Part shown: piece after piece, positions 42,280 to 51,330 of the stretch
Layout: each line of letters begins with the position of its first letter
How positions within the stretch are numbered: the first letter of the stretch is position 1
Assembly (NCBI GenBank): GCA_902793285.1
Contig: CADBCV010000013.1
Location: forward strand, 16,235-80,234
Length of the DNA: 64,000 nt
Direction of reading: 5' to 3'
Source of the DNA: Oscillospiraceae bacterium
GTDB taxonomy: Bacteria > Bacillota > Clostridia > Oscillospirales > Oscillospiraceae
Program-made: the position numbers and the translations under genes
Notes under the pieces: generated by a model
What the model was told of the DNA's origin: nothing
Seen by the model: the letters and a program-made list of their open reading frames with translations, nothing else
Database searches by the model: none

Positions 42280-42307
42280 ATTATACCACGATTGCGTAAA
42301 AAAGCAA
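42280..42307 (-). promoter_or_regulatory. Promoter of the DUF6465-like gene
   Basis: On the minus strand TTGCTT (42302-42307), 16-bp spacer, TATAAT (42280-42285), 54 bp before the ATG. Confidence 0.6.
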
Positions 42308-42352
42308 CTGCTTTTTGTACTATTTCTGAGCTCAGGTGAACTTTTTTTGAAA

Positions 42353-42379
42353 ATGCCGCGGGAGCGCGGCATTTTTTTG
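42353..42379 (+). terminator. Orphan terminator-like hairpin
   Basis: ATGCCGCG (42353-42360) pairs with CGCGGCAT (42365-42372), followed by seven T. No plus-strand gene precedes it, so it either shields the next promoter or ends an unseen short RNA. Confidence 0.65.
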
Positions 42380-42422
42380 CGCGCCCCGGGGCAAAACTTT
42401 TGCGCACTCCCGTTCAAAATGC

Positions 42423-42451
42423 TTGAAAACAGGGCGGGAAACCTGTATAAT
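42423..42451 (+). promoter_or_regulatory. Sigma-A promoter of the solute-binding protein gene
   Basis: TTGAAA (42423-42428), 17-bp spacer, TATAAT (42446-42451), 80 bp before ATG 42532. Confidence 0.82.
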
Positions 42452-42531
42452 GCATTTAAATTTGGTTTTTTTATCCTCACATAAACAGGTTTAAAACTCT
42501 TCGCGGCCCGGCCGCGTCTGGGGTGAATGAT

Positions 42532-44181
42532 ATGAGACAGCTTAGAAGAATCAAATCCGCCCTTGCGCTTTTGCTTGCGGGGCTGCTGCTTGCGGGCTGC
42601 GCGGGCAATACGGGCAGCTTCCGCGCGGAAACGCTCTCCGAGCAGGACAACACCGCGCCGAAGCCCCGCTATCTGCGCTTCGTCGGCAGTGACAGCAGCA
42701 ACGTCGATCCCCAGTGCACAAGCGGCGACTACACCGTGGCGCTGAACGTCTTCGACCGCCTCGTGGAGGTGCAGACCGACGATGAAAACGGCAGCGCCCT
42801 CGTCCCCTCCCTGGCCGAGAGCTGGACCGTCTCGCCGGACGGACTGTGCTACACCTTCCGCCTGCACGAGGGGGTCCGCTTCTCGGACGGGAGCCTGCTC
42901 ACAGCCGGGGACGTGCTCTTCACCATGAAGCGCCTGCTCACCTATCCCGACTCCGTCAACGGCGATATCGCCATGCCCATCCACGGGGCGGCGGCCCTGC
43001 GCGCGGGTCTGACGCAGGAGCTGGACGGCTTTCGCATCCTGAGCGACACGGAGTTTGAGATCACCCTTGCCCAGCCCTATGCCGCCTTTCTCGCAAACCT
43101 CTCCACACCCGGCGCCTCGATTCTGAGCGAGGCGGCGACCCTCGCCGCCGGGGAGAGCTTTGGCCGGGACGCCGCCACCCTCGTCGGCACCGGGCCCTTT
43201 ATCTTCCGGGACTGGGTGCGCGGCGACCATATGACGCTGGAGGCAAACCCTGCCTGCTGGAGCGGCGCGCCCCGCTGCGGGGGGCTGGAGATCCGCATCG
43301 TCCCGGACCCGGAGCAGCAGCGCCTCCTGTTTACCCGCGGGGAGCTGGACATCCTGGATCTCGAGAATATCGGCGACAGCGCGGAGTATTTTATCCGCGG
43401 GGAGACCTACCGCGACAAGCTCTGCCGCGGCTCCCGCGTGGGCATCACCTACATCGCCCTGAATGAGAGCGTCGCGCCCCTCGACAATGCCGACGTGCGC
43501 CGCGCGCTGCAGCTGGCTCTCGACCGGAACATCCTGCTCACGGTCGGCGCGGGCGGCAGGGGCCTTGTGGAAAACGGCATCTTCCCCCACGGTCTCATCG
43601 GCTTCAACCCGGAGCTTGAGGAGATCCCCTGTGATCCCGCCGAGGCAAGGCGTCTTTTGGAGCAGGCGGGCTATGGCGACGGGTTTGACCTCACCCTCAT
43701 CGTGGACAGCAGCGCCGGCAAGAGCCGGGAGGAAATGCTCACGCTCGTCGCCTCCATGTGGGAGAGCGTCGGCGTACATACAACGCTCAAGCCCATGGAC
43801 GAGAATGATTTTATCGCCCTGCGCAAGCAGGGGCTCGCGCCGTGCTACTGCTCCACCTGGTCGGCGGACTTTAATGACCCCGACAACTTTATCTACACCT
43901 TCTTCGGAAACGAGGAGAACACCCGCGCCCGCAGCCTCTGCTACGGGGACAGCGCGGTGATGGAGCGCGTACACAGCGCGCGGGCCATCGCGGAGGAGGA
44001 CGCCCGCCTCGCGGAATACCGGGCGCTGGAACAGAAGATCGTCCGGGAGGACGCCGCCTGGATTCCGCTCTATTCCGCGCAGCACTACTTCGCCGTGAGC
44101 GACAGGGTGGAGGGCTTCAAGGTCTCCTGGAACGGCTGGTCCAGTAACCGCTACCAGGACGTGGCGCTCCGGGAGGGCTGA
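42532..44181 (+). CDS. Family-5 extracellular solute-binding lipoprotein (oligopeptide/nickel type)
   Basis: 549 residues from ATG 42532, preferred over GTG 42523 because GGGGTGA lies 6 bases upstream. Lipobox LLAGC is at about 19-23. The SBP_bac_5 fold is recognisable: VFDRLVEVQTDDENGSALVP, LAESWTVSPDGLCYTFRLHE, GVRFSDGSLLTAGDVLFTMK, and ADVRRALQLALDRNIL. It should bind peptides or small cations outside the cell, but no permease or ATPase genes adjoin. It is cotranscribed (4-bp gap) with a GGDEF protein, suggesting ligand sensing rather than transport. Confidence 0.88.
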   Translation: MRQLRRIKSALALLLAGLLLAGCAGNTGSFRAETLSEQDNTAPKPRYLRFVGSDSSNVDPQCTSGDYTVALNVFDRLVEVQTDDENGSALVPSLAESWTVSPDGLCYTFRLHEGVRFSDGSLLTAGDVLFTMKRLLTYPDSVNGDIAMPIHGAAALRAGLTQELDGFRILSDTEFEITLAQPYAAFLANLSTPGASILSEAATLAAGESFGRDAATLVGTGPFIFRDWVRGDHMTLEANPACWSGAPRCGGLEIRIVPDPEQQRLLFTRGELDILDLENIGDSAEYFIRGETYRDKLCRGSRVGITYIALNESVAPLDNADVRRALQLALDRNILLTVGAGGRGLVENGIFPHGLIGFNPELEEIPCDPAEARRLLEQAGYGDGFDLTLIVDSSAGKSREEMLTLVASMWESVGVHTTLKPMDENDFIALRKQGLAPCYCSTWSADFNDPDNFIYTFFGNEENTRARSLCYGDSAVMERVHSARAIAEEDARLAEYRALEQKIVREDAAWIPLYSAQHYFAVSDRVEGFKVSWNGWSSNRYQDVALREG

Positions 44182-44185
44182 GCCT

Positions 44186-45940
44186 ATGAAAAAACCGACA
44201 AAATCCCTGGCCTTGCGCATCGGCACGCTCTGTATGCTCGCGATCTTCTGCAGCATCGCCATCATCGGCGGCATCAGCATCTCCGCCATCAAGCGCGAGG
44301 GAGACCTGGACTCCTCCCGCCATATGAATCTCGTCTGCGATGACAAGAGCAAGAGTCTCAATGAATTTCTCATGAGTGTCGAGCAGTCCGTCGGCGTGGT
44401 CGCGCACTTCGCGGCGGAGGATATCAGCAGCGTCGCGCTTGTCAAGGGCGGCGTCATCGGCACGGACGGCTTCGGCAGCTATGATCCCGAGGGGAAGATC
44501 GACACTGCGCAGAGGCGCGCCCTCGTCGATTATCTCGAGGACCATGTCGGGCGTGTGTTCGCGGTCCTGCAAAGCTCGGCAAACTACACCCACGGCGCCT
44601 ATTCCTTCTACTACCGCCTGAGTACCGAGCTCTCTCCGGAGCCGCTCGGCGTCTGGTACGGGAAGGTGAACAACGAGAGCAATTACACCATGCTCTCCCT
44701 CACCGATCTTGAGGAATACGCACCCGACTACTATGCCCGCGTCGGCTGGTATTATGAGCCCCTCACGAATGGGGAGCACACCTGGCTGAGCCCCTATTAT
44801 AACGAAAACCTGGAGGAGAACGTCCTGTCCTACATTGTCCCGGTCTACAAGGCCGGCACCTTCATCGGGCTTGTCGGCATGGACATCCGCTACGATACCC
44901 TTGTGGACCGCATCCGGGATGTCCAGGTCTTTGAAACCGGCTATGCCTATATCACCCGGCCCGACGGGGAGATTATCTATCACCCCACCATCGACGCCGG
45001 CGAAATGCAGGACAGCTTCAACCCGGAGCTCACGCCCGTCGCCCGCTACATCTCCGGCACGGACAGCACCGGCGAGCATACCATCGCCTACACCTATAAC
45101 GGCGCGGAGAAGGAGATGGCCTTCTCCACCCTCGCAAACGGCATGAAGCTCATCGTCGTGGCCCCCTCGCGGGAGATCAACGCCGGCTGGCACCGTCTCG
45201 TCAACCGCATCGTCATCGCGGGCCTCGCCCTGCTCATGATCTTCGGCCTCCTTGTCCGCTACACCGTCCGGCGCATCACGGGGCCCCTCAAGCGCCTCAC
45301 GCTCGCCTCCCGCCACCTTGCCGAGGGCCACTACGATGTCGAGCTCGATTACAACAGCGAGGATGAGGTTGGCGTGCTGACGGACGCTTTCCGCACGCTC
45401 ACTGCCCACCTGCAGATCTACATCAACGATCTCAACAGCCGCGCCTACCGCGACGCGCTGACCGGGGTGCGCAACAAGGGCGCTTTTGACATCGCCATGC
45501 AGAAGCTCGACGATCAGATCCGGACCCAGACCCCGGATCAGCCGCGCCCCGACTTTGCCATCGCCATGTTCGACTGCGACCTGCTCAAGCAGATCAACGA
45601 CGATCACGGCCACGACAAGGGCGACCTCTACCTCCAGAACGCGAGCAGGCTCGTCTGCCGCATCTTCACGCACAGCCCCGTCTTCCGCATCGGCGGGGAC
45701 GAGTTCGCGGTCGTCCTGGAAAATGAGGACTTCATCCGCCGTGAGGAGCTTTTTACCGTCATTGACCACGCCTGCGAAAACATCAACGCTACCGCCGCCG
45801 ATCCCTGGGATATGGTTCACATCTCGGGCGGCATGGCGGTCTACGATCCCGCCGAGGATGAAAACGCGGAGAGCGTCCTCACCCGCGCAGACGCTCTGAT
45901 GTACGAGGATAAGAAACGGCGCAAGCTCGATGTGCGCTGA
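44186..45940 (+). CDS. Membrane diguanylate cyclase: Cache sensor, HAMP, GGDEF
   Basis: 584 residues. TM1 about 11-34, an extracytoplasmic double-Cache domain about 38-330 (GLVGMDIRYDTL, TGYAYITRPDGEIIYHP), TM2 about 340-358, HAMP about 359-412 and GGDEF about 420-580 with intact active site RIGGDEFAV (GGDEF 503-507). It synthesises cyclic di-GMP. The RxxD inhibitory site is not visible before GGDEF. The partner gene just upstream encodes a peptide-type binding protein, a plausible ligand presenter. GGGAGGG precedes the start. Confidence 0.93.
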   Translation: MKKPTKSLALRIGTLCMLAIFCSIAIIGGISISAIKREGDLDSSRHMNLVCDDKSKSLNEFLMSVEQSVGVVAHFAAEDISSVALVKGGVIGTDGFGSYDPEGKIDTAQRRALVDYLEDHVGRVFAVLQSSANYTHGAYSFYYRLSTELSPEPLGVWYGKVNNESNYTMLSLTDLEEYAPDYYARVGWYYEPLTNGEHTWLSPYYNENLEENVLSYIVPVYKAGTFIGLVGMDIRYDTLVDRIRDVQVFETGYAYITRPDGEIIYHPTIDAGEMQDSFNPELTPVARYISGTDSTGEHTIAYTYNGAEKEMAFSTLANGMKLIVVAPSREINAGWHRLVNRIVIAGLALLMIFGLLVRYTVRRITGPLKRLTLASRHLAEGHYDVELDYNSEDEVGVLTDAFRTLTAHLQIYINDLNSRAYRDALTGVRNKGAFDIAMQKLDDQIRTQTPDQPRPDFAIAMFDCDLLKQINDDHGHDKGDLYLQNASRLVCRIFTHSPVFRIGGDEFAVVLENEDFIRREELFTVIDHACENINATAADPWDMVHISGGMAVYDPAEDENAESVLTRADALMYEDKKRRKLDVR

Positions 45941-45951
45941 GCAGATCACGG

Positions 45952-45993
45952 CGGCCCCGCAGCGTCCCTGCGGGGCCGTCTTATTATTTTTCG
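45952..45993 (+). terminator. Terminator after the GGDEF gene
   Basis: CGGCCCCGCAG (45952-45962) pairs with CTGCGGGGCCG (45968-45978), followed by TCTTATTATTTTT. Confidence 0.88.
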
Positions 45994-46078
45994 CATAATA
46001 TTAACAGTTTCTTGATAAAAAAACCGGCGGGCGGGTGTATGCTCCCGGCATGAAGCACGGGAGAGAAAGGGATGAATC

Positions 46079-46756
46079 ATGGATTTTCAATACCGGCACG
46101 AGTGGAAGCATGAGATAAGCTATGCCGACATGCTGGCCCTGCGCCAGCGTCTCAGCGCGGTGATGGCGCGCGATCCGCACGCTGTGGGCGGGAGCTATCA
46201 GATCCGCAGCCTCTACTTCGATAACCTCGCGGACAAGGCCCTGCGCGAGAAGATCGACGGCGTCAACATGCGCGAGAAGTTTCGCATACGCCTGTATAAT
46301 CGGGACAGCTCCGTCATCCACCTCGAGAAGAAGGCCAAGCGCGGCGGTCTCGGCACCAAGTTCTCGGCCTCCCTCACGGCGGAGGAGGCGCAGAAGATCG
46401 TGGACGGCGACACCGCCTGGATGATGGAGAGCGGCCGGGATCTCGTCCAAGAGCTCTGCTGCAAGATGCGCTACCAGGGTCTGAGACCCAAAACCATCGT
46501 CGATTACACGCGCGAGCCCTTTATCTACCGCCCCGGGAACGTGCGCGTCACACTCGACTACAACATCCGCACGGGGCTTTCCTGCCGGGATTTTCTGAAT
46601 CCCGACTGCGTCACCGTCCCTGCGGGCGACGCCCCCATCCTCCTCGAGGTGAAGTGGGACGCCTTCCTGCCCGACATCATCCGCGACGCCGTGCAGACCC
46701 CCGGCCGCCGCGTGGAGGCTTTTTCCAAGTACGCCCAGTGCCGCGTCTACGATTGA
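46079..46756 (+). CDS. VTC-domain protein (polyphosphate polymerase-like)
   Basis: 225 residues forming one VTC domain: the start YRHEWKHEISYADM, then SLYFDN, basic tunnel residues in FRIRLYNRDS and HLEKKAKRGG, KTIVDYTREPFIY and late LEVKWDAFLPDII and EAFSKYAQCR. In yeast Vtc4 this fold makes polyphosphate from ATP; bacterial copies next to DUF4956 have no proven role. It is first of a three-gene run (33-bp and 12-bp gaps). Confidence 0.9.
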   Translation: MDFQYRHEWKHEISYADMLALRQRLSAVMARDPHAVGGSYQIRSLYFDNLADKALREKIDGVNMREKFRIRLYNRDSSVIHLEKKAKRGGLGTKFSASLTAEEAQKIVDGDTAWMMESGRDLVQELCCKMRYQGLRPKTIVDYTREPFIYRPGNVRVTLDYNIRTGLSCRDFLNPDCVTVPAGDAPILLEVKWDAFLPDIIRDAVQTPGRRVEAFSKYAQCRVYD

Positions 46757-46789
46757 GCGGCACTTAAATAACAGAAGGAGTTAAACCAT

Positions 46790-47461
46790 ATGAGCTTTCA
46801 GGACATTTTCAAATCCAGCTTTCTCGAGAACGTCAACAGCGTGAGCGTGCTGGACATGGCGCTTGCGATGGTGCTGGCCTTCGGGCTCGGCCTTTTCATC
46901 TTCTTTATTTATAAGAAGACCTACGCCGGCGTCATGTACTCCTCGACCTTTGGCGTCACGCTCATCGCCCTCACCATGATCACGACGCTCGTGATCCTCG
47001 CCGTCACATCGAACATCGTGCTGTCCCTCGGCATGGTGGGCGCTCTGTCCATCGTCCGCTTCCGCACCGCCATCAAGGAGCCTTTGGACATTGCCTTCCT
47101 CTTCTGGGCCATCGCGGCGGGCATCGTGCTCGCGGCGGGGCTCATCCCGCTGGCTGTGTTCGGCAGCGTCATCATCGGCATCATCCTGCTGGTTTTCGCA
47201 AACCTCAAGGATAGCTCCCGCCCCTTCATCGTCGTCATCAACTGCGACGGGCAGAACAGCGAGAAGGCCGCCATGCGCGTCCTGCGCGAATACGCCGGGC
47301 GCTGCTCGGTCAAGAGCAAGACCGCCCGCGAGAACGCGGTCGAGCTCACGGTGGAGATCCGTCTGCGCGGCGGCAACACCGATTTCATCAACGAGATCGC
47401 AAAGCTCAGCGGCGTCTCCAGCGCGGTTCTCGTCAGCTACAACGGCGACTACATGGGCTAA
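46790..47461 (+). CDS. DUF4956 membrane protein
   Basis: 223 residues with four predicted membrane helices (about 20-45, 50-75, 80-95 after which comes the conserved ALSIVRFRTAIKEPLDIAFLFWAIA, and 112-135), then a soluble ACT-like C-terminal domain (about 140-223). The VRFRTAIKEP motif is diagnostic of DUF4956. Between a VTC-type enzyme and an exported carbohydrate-binding protein, it is the likely membrane partner of both. AGAAGGAG precedes the ATG. Confidence 0.9.
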   Translation: MSFQDIFKSSFLENVNSVSVLDMALAMVLAFGLGLFIFFIYKKTYAGVMYSSTFGVTLIALTMITTLVILAVTSNIVLSLGMVGALSIVRFRTAIKEPLDIAFLFWAIAAGIVLAAGLIPLAVFGSVIIGIILLVFANLKDSSRPFIVVINCDGQNSEKAAMRVLREYAGRCSVKSKTARENAVELTVEIRLRGGNTDFINEIAKLSGVSSAVLVSYNGDYMG

Positions 47462-47473
47462 GGGGGCGCGGCG

Positions 47474-49465
47474 GTGTCAACGCACAAGTACATTGATCTC
47501 ATCTGCGTTGCCGTCCTCGTCTGCACGCTCCTTGTCACGGTCCTGTTCATAAACGGCGAGCGCCTCGGCATCCAGGCCGTCGTGGACGGGGACTCGATAG
47601 AGAGCAGCGATTCCGCCTTCTTCACCCGCAACGACCGAAACGGCAACTGGGACCCCGCCGGCGCGACGGAGATCACCCTTCTCGGCGACCACGCCCGCAT
47701 CAGCGGCGGCGGGGCCTACGCCTATGACAACAAGGTGGTCCTCGCCCAGGCCGGGCGCTATCGCGTCTCCGGCGCGCTGGAGGACGGCACCCTCGTCGTG
47801 AGCGCCGACAGCAGCGCCAAGGTCTGGATCATGCTGGACGGAGTGGACATCGCCTGCGCGGACGACGCGTGCCTGCGCATCGACGAGGCCGACAAGGTCT
47901 TCCTCACCCTCGCGGCGGGGTCCGAGAACAGCATGACCGGCGGCGAGGTTTACAGCGACGAGGCTGTGGAGGCCGGGCGCAGCGGCGTCATCGCAAGCCG
48001 GGACGATCTCACCATAAACGGCACCGGCAGTCTGCGCATCACGGCGGGCTGGAAGCACGGCATCGACGCGAACGACGATCTCGTCATCACGGGCGGCGAC
48101 ATCACGATCGAGGCCCCGGGCGACGCCCTGCACGTGAACGACAGCTTCCGCACGGAAAACGCCGCCCTCACCCTCAAGGCGGGGGACGAGGGGGTCCAGG
48201 TGCAGAACGCGGAGAGCCTTCTCTACATCGCCTCCGGCAGCCTCACGGTGGACAGTACCGGCGCGGGGCTCAAGGGCGCGGGCACGCTCCTGCTTGAGGG
48301 CGGCAGCGTGGATCTTCGCTCCGAGGGCGACGGCATCCACATGGACGAGAGCGTCACCGTCACGGACGGCACCCTCCGCATCGCCTGCGGGGACGACGGC
48401 ATCCACGCGGACAAGGCGGTCACCCTCGCGGGCGGCAGCGTCACGGTCAGCGAGTGCTATGAGGGCATCGAGGCCCTCACCATTGACATGCGCGGAGGCG
48501 AGGTTTCGATCTACCCCAGCGACGACGGGCTCAACGCAAACGGCGGCAGCGACATGTTCGGCGGCCCCGGGATGTGGAACGAGGCCCCGAGCACCGAGAC
48601 GAACACGGACGAGGAGACCTGGATCCACATCAGCGGCGGCACGCTCACGGTCGTGAACAACGTCGCCCGCGACGCGGACGGGCTCGACTCCAACGGCGAT
48701 ATCCTGATCTCGGGCGGCAAGGTCTTTGTGAGCCTCACGAGCGCCGGCAGCAACAGCGCCATCGACTACGGCAGCGAGAGCGGCGGCGTGTGCGAGATCA
48801 CGGGGGGCGAGGTTGTGGCCTGCGGCAGCGCCATGATGGCCGAGGGCTTCAGCGACACTTCCGCCCAGTGCTCCGTCCTCTATAACCTCGGCTACAACAT
48901 CCAGGCCGAGACGGAGATCCGCCTCGAGGACAGCGCGGGGCAAGTCCTCCTGCGCTACACCCCGCCCTGCACCTTTTCCTCCGTCTCCCTCAGCGCCCCG
49001 GGCATGGAGCTCGGCGGGACCTACACCCTCGTCATCGGGGAAAAGGAGGAGCAGATCACGCTTGAGACCGTCGCCTCCACCTACGGCGATTTGAGGAGCG
49101 GCGGCTTCGGCGCAAACGGCGGCTTCGGTCGGCCCCAGCGGGACGAGTCCATGCAGACCGCACGCCCTGAGAACATGGGCCCCAGACCCTCCGACATGCC
49201 GCAGCGCCCCGAGGGGAGCGGCACGCCCACGGATTTTGCCGGGATGATGCCCGACTTTGACGGCGAGCGCCCGGATATCGGCGCCATGCCCGATTTTAAC
49301 GGCGGACAGCCGGGGCAGATGCCCGCGGAGGAAAACGCGGCGGACGCGACGGCGGAGATCCCCACGGGCCCCCAGCCCGTCAGCCGGGACACCTGGTTCC
49401 TCCTCGAAGCCTGCGCCCTGGTCCTCATCCTCGGTCTCCTGTTCGCGATCCGGTATAAGAGATAA
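47474..49465 (+). CDS. Exported carbohydrate-binding (Cthe_2159-like) beta-helix protein
   Basis: 663 residues from GTG 47474 (AAGGGGG upstream). A signal anchor lies at about 10-28. A long region (about 55-450) of short glycine/aspartate-rich repeats (ISGG, DDGIHADKAVTLAGG, GDGIHMDESVTVTDG) has the look of a parallel beta-helix of the Cthe_2159 type, which binds acidic polysaccharide and Ca2+ in Clostridium. A Met/Pro/Gly-rich linker (about 540-625) precedes a C-terminal membrane helix (about 635-658) and RYKR end. Probably a wall-spanning surface protein. Confidence 0.8.
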   Translation: MSTHKYIDLICVAVLVCTLLVTVLFINGERLGIQAVVDGDSIESSDSAFFTRNDRNGNWDPAGATEITLLGDHARISGGGAYAYDNKVVLAQAGRYRVSGALEDGTLVVSADSSAKVWIMLDGVDIACADDACLRIDEADKVFLTLAAGSENSMTGGEVYSDEAVEAGRSGVIASRDDLTINGTGSLRITAGWKHGIDANDDLVITGGDITIEAPGDALHVNDSFRTENAALTLKAGDEGVQVQNAESLLYIASGSLTVDSTGAGLKGAGTLLLEGGSVDLRSEGDGIHMDESVTVTDGTLRIACGDDGIHADKAVTLAGGSVTVSECYEGIEALTIDMRGGEVSIYPSDDGLNANGGSDMFGGPGMWNEAPSTETNTDEETWIHISGGTLTVVNNVARDADGLDSNGDILISGGKVFVSLTSAGSNSAIDYGSESGGVCEITGGEVVACGSAMMAEGFSDTSAQCSVLYNLGYNIQAETEIRLEDSAGQVLLRYTPPCTFSSVSLSAPGMELGGTYTLVIGEKEEQITLETVASTYGDLRSGGFGANGGFGRPQRDESMQTARPENMGPRPSDMPQRPEGSGTPTDFAGMMPDFDGERPDIGAMPDFNGGQPGQMPAEENAADATAEIPTGPQPVSRDTWFLLEACALVLILGLLFAIRYKR

Positions 49466-49478
49466 GAAACATAACATT

Positions 49479-49640
49479 GTAGGGGCCGACGCCCCCGGCG
49501 GCCCGGCATTGAAATGTCTGAATATGTTTTGACCCCCGGCGAATTCGTACCTTGATACGCTTTCGCCGGGGGCTGTTTGTTTAATTTGGGCCTATTCCGC
49601 GCGGGCGGTCGAGGACGCCCGCCCCTACGATATTATACAG
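49479..49640. repeat. Terminator flanked by dispersed repeats
   Basis: GTAGGGGCCGACGCCCCCGGC (about 49481-49501), then a terminator with CCCCCGGCGAA (49533-49543) pairing TTCGCCGGGGG (49562-49572) and trailing CTGTTTGTTT, then GCGCGGGCGGTCGAGGACGC and its inverse ending CCCCTACG (about 49598-49629). No gene. Confidence 0.7.
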
Positions 49641-49647
49641 GGAAGCG

Positions 49648-50439
49648 TCAAATCCCCGCCAGGAGGAAGCAGAAGTACACCGTCGGGATGGAGAAGAGCA
49701 GGCTGTCGGCCCGGTCAAACACGCCGCCGTGGCCGGGGATGAGGTTGGAGAAATCCTTCACGCCGATCATCCGCTTGAGAAGCGACTCCGCAAGATCCCC
49801 GATCTGCCCCATGCTGGTGCCGAGGAGCGACGTGCCGAGGCAGAGCCACAGGGGGGCGGGCGTCGTGCCGCGGAACACAAGCCACACGAGCGCCCCCGTC
49901 ACGAGGGAGGACAGCGCCCCGCAGAGGGCCCCCTCGACGGTCTTCTTGGGACTCACGGCGGGGGCGAGCTTGTGCTTTCCGAAGCGCGTCCCGCCGAAGA
50001 GGGCCGCCGTGTCGCACACAACACTCCCGACGACGGCGGTGAGGAGCGTCTGCCACCAGACGCGGCTGACGGAGATGGTCATGATGATGCCAATGAGCAC
50101 GCAGGGGTAGGTGAGCCCCGCGAGCGTGTAGAGCGCCCCGATGCCGGACACCTGCCGGTGCAGCACGCCCGAGAAGAGCGCGAGATACAGACAGAACACA
50201 AAGCACGCCGCGTAGCAGAAGAGCCCCATGTCAAAAAACGTCAGCACCGCATGGGCCGCGAGATACACGAACATGACCCAGAGCGTGCACCGCGCGCCGA
50301 GCTTTTCCACGTTCTTGCTGTATTCATAGGCGCACAGGGCCCCCGCCGTGCCGAAGTACAGAATCCGGGCGGGCGCGAAGGGCATACAGGCCGCGGTGAT
50401 CAGAATCAGGATCACGGCGGATTTGACACGGTCTTTCAA
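49648..50439 (-). CDS. cdsA: Phosphatidate cytidylyltransferase
   Basis: 263 residues from TTG 50439, with AGAGAGGA 7 bases upstream; the open frame extends further but without a site. About seven or eight membrane helices. The C-terminal signature is present: SPKKTVEGALCGALSS and later SLLGTSMGQIGDLAESLLKRMIGVKDFSNLIPGHGG in part (GDLAES, KD, PGHGGVFDR). It makes CDP-diacylglycerol for phospholipid synthesis. Unlike most genomes it is not beside uppS or dxr here. Confidence 0.9.
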   Translation of the reverse strand: MKDRVKSAVILILITAACMPFAPARILYFGTAGALCAYEYSKNVEKLGARCTLWVMFVYLAAHAVLTFFDMGLFCYAACFVFCLYLALFSGVLHRQVSGIGALYTLAGLTYPCVLIGIIMTISVSRVWWQTLLTAVVGSVVCDTAALFGGTRFGKHKLAPAVSPKKTVEGALCGALSSLVTGALVWLVFRGTTPAPLWLCLGTSLLGTSMGQIGDLAESLLKRMIGVKDFSNLIPGHGGVFDRADSLLFSIPTVYFCFLLAGI

Positions 50440-51263
50440 GCGGCATCCTCTCTTTCTCGGCTGGGAAATCGGAAAACCTGCGCGGCGATTCACTCTCTGT
50501 CATTCTGAGGAGCATCGCGACGAAGAATCCCGTCGGTCTTGCGGGGGCTTCTTCCCCCGCACCCGGGATAACACGTCGCGGCTGTATCATGACAAATCTG
50601 CGGATTTTTCTAAGAATATTTTAAGCATACCATAAACCCGCGCCGAACACAAGCGCGGGCGTTATTTTTTATACGGCGAGAGTATTTGACCCACCCCGTC
50701 ATTGCGAGGAACCAGTGCGCACACCAATGTCATTAAGATAAAGAATGTCATGGCTTCACGCAAGCGAAGGATCTCGTGGTTGGTTGCAATTAGGACGGGA
50801 TTCTTCGTCGCTATGCTCCTCAGAATGACACTAACTAAATAACATTAGTTCGCAATGACGAGGTGGGCGCGCTGTCGCCGTTAGGCAGAAACAGCACATT
50901 TTTAAGCGTTACAAAGTCGTAGGGGACGTCGCCTACCCGCAGGGCACCAAGCCCGGCGTCCCGGAAAAGGCTGCCCCGACCGCAGACGAAACCGCAGAGG
51001 AAGACCCCTCCGACACCTTTGTAGGGGACGACGCCCTCGGCGTGAGTACGCCAGAGCCTTCCCCTTGAGGGGAAGGTGGCTCGCCCCGATCCCCCGCGAG
51101 GGGCGAGACGGATGAGGTGGCAAGCCCATCGCCTGTACATGGCCGGTCAGAGACGGCAGGCTCCACCTCATCCCCACCAGTTTGCGAACTGGTGGACCTT
51201 CCCCTCAAGGGGAAGGCAAGACGCCCCACGCGTCTCTTTACCCCCGGAATCTAAAACTTCCTG
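50440..51263. repeat. 824-bp intergenic region built of repeats
   Basis: No gene seen. TGTCATTCTGAGGAGC...GAAGAATCCCGT occurs at 50499-50533 and inverted at 50795-50830 (third copy at 53086). GTCATTGCGAGG / CGCAATGACGAGG sit near 50699 and 50850. GTAGGGGAC modules occur near 50922 and 51023. From 51055 to 51222 the palindrome CCTTCCCCTTGAGGGGAAGG and its partner flank ATGAGGTGG/CCACCTCAT, forming a large nested inverted repeat. Confidence 0.7.
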
Positions 51264-51292
51264 TTGTGCCCTGCGACAGACTGTGCTACAAT
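51264..51292 (+). promoter_or_regulatory. Promoter of the HerA-like ATPase gene
   Basis: TTGTGC (51264-51269), 17-bp spacer, TACAAT (51287-51292), 38 bp before ATG 51331. Confidence 0.65.
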
Positions 51293-51330
51293 ATATGTAC
51301 ATTTTATAACAACAACAGGGGGACAGAACC

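Noticed and set aside
44117-45949. 610-codon minus-strand frame opposite the GGDEF gene
   Set aside because: The plus strand encodes unmistakable Cache, HAMP and GGDEF motifs; the antisense frame has none.
47477-49477. 666-codon open frame on the minus strand opposite the carbohydrate-binding gene
   Set aside because: Low-complexity Ala/Val/Asp/Gly translation created by G/C third positions; the plus-strand protein has signal, repeats and anchor.
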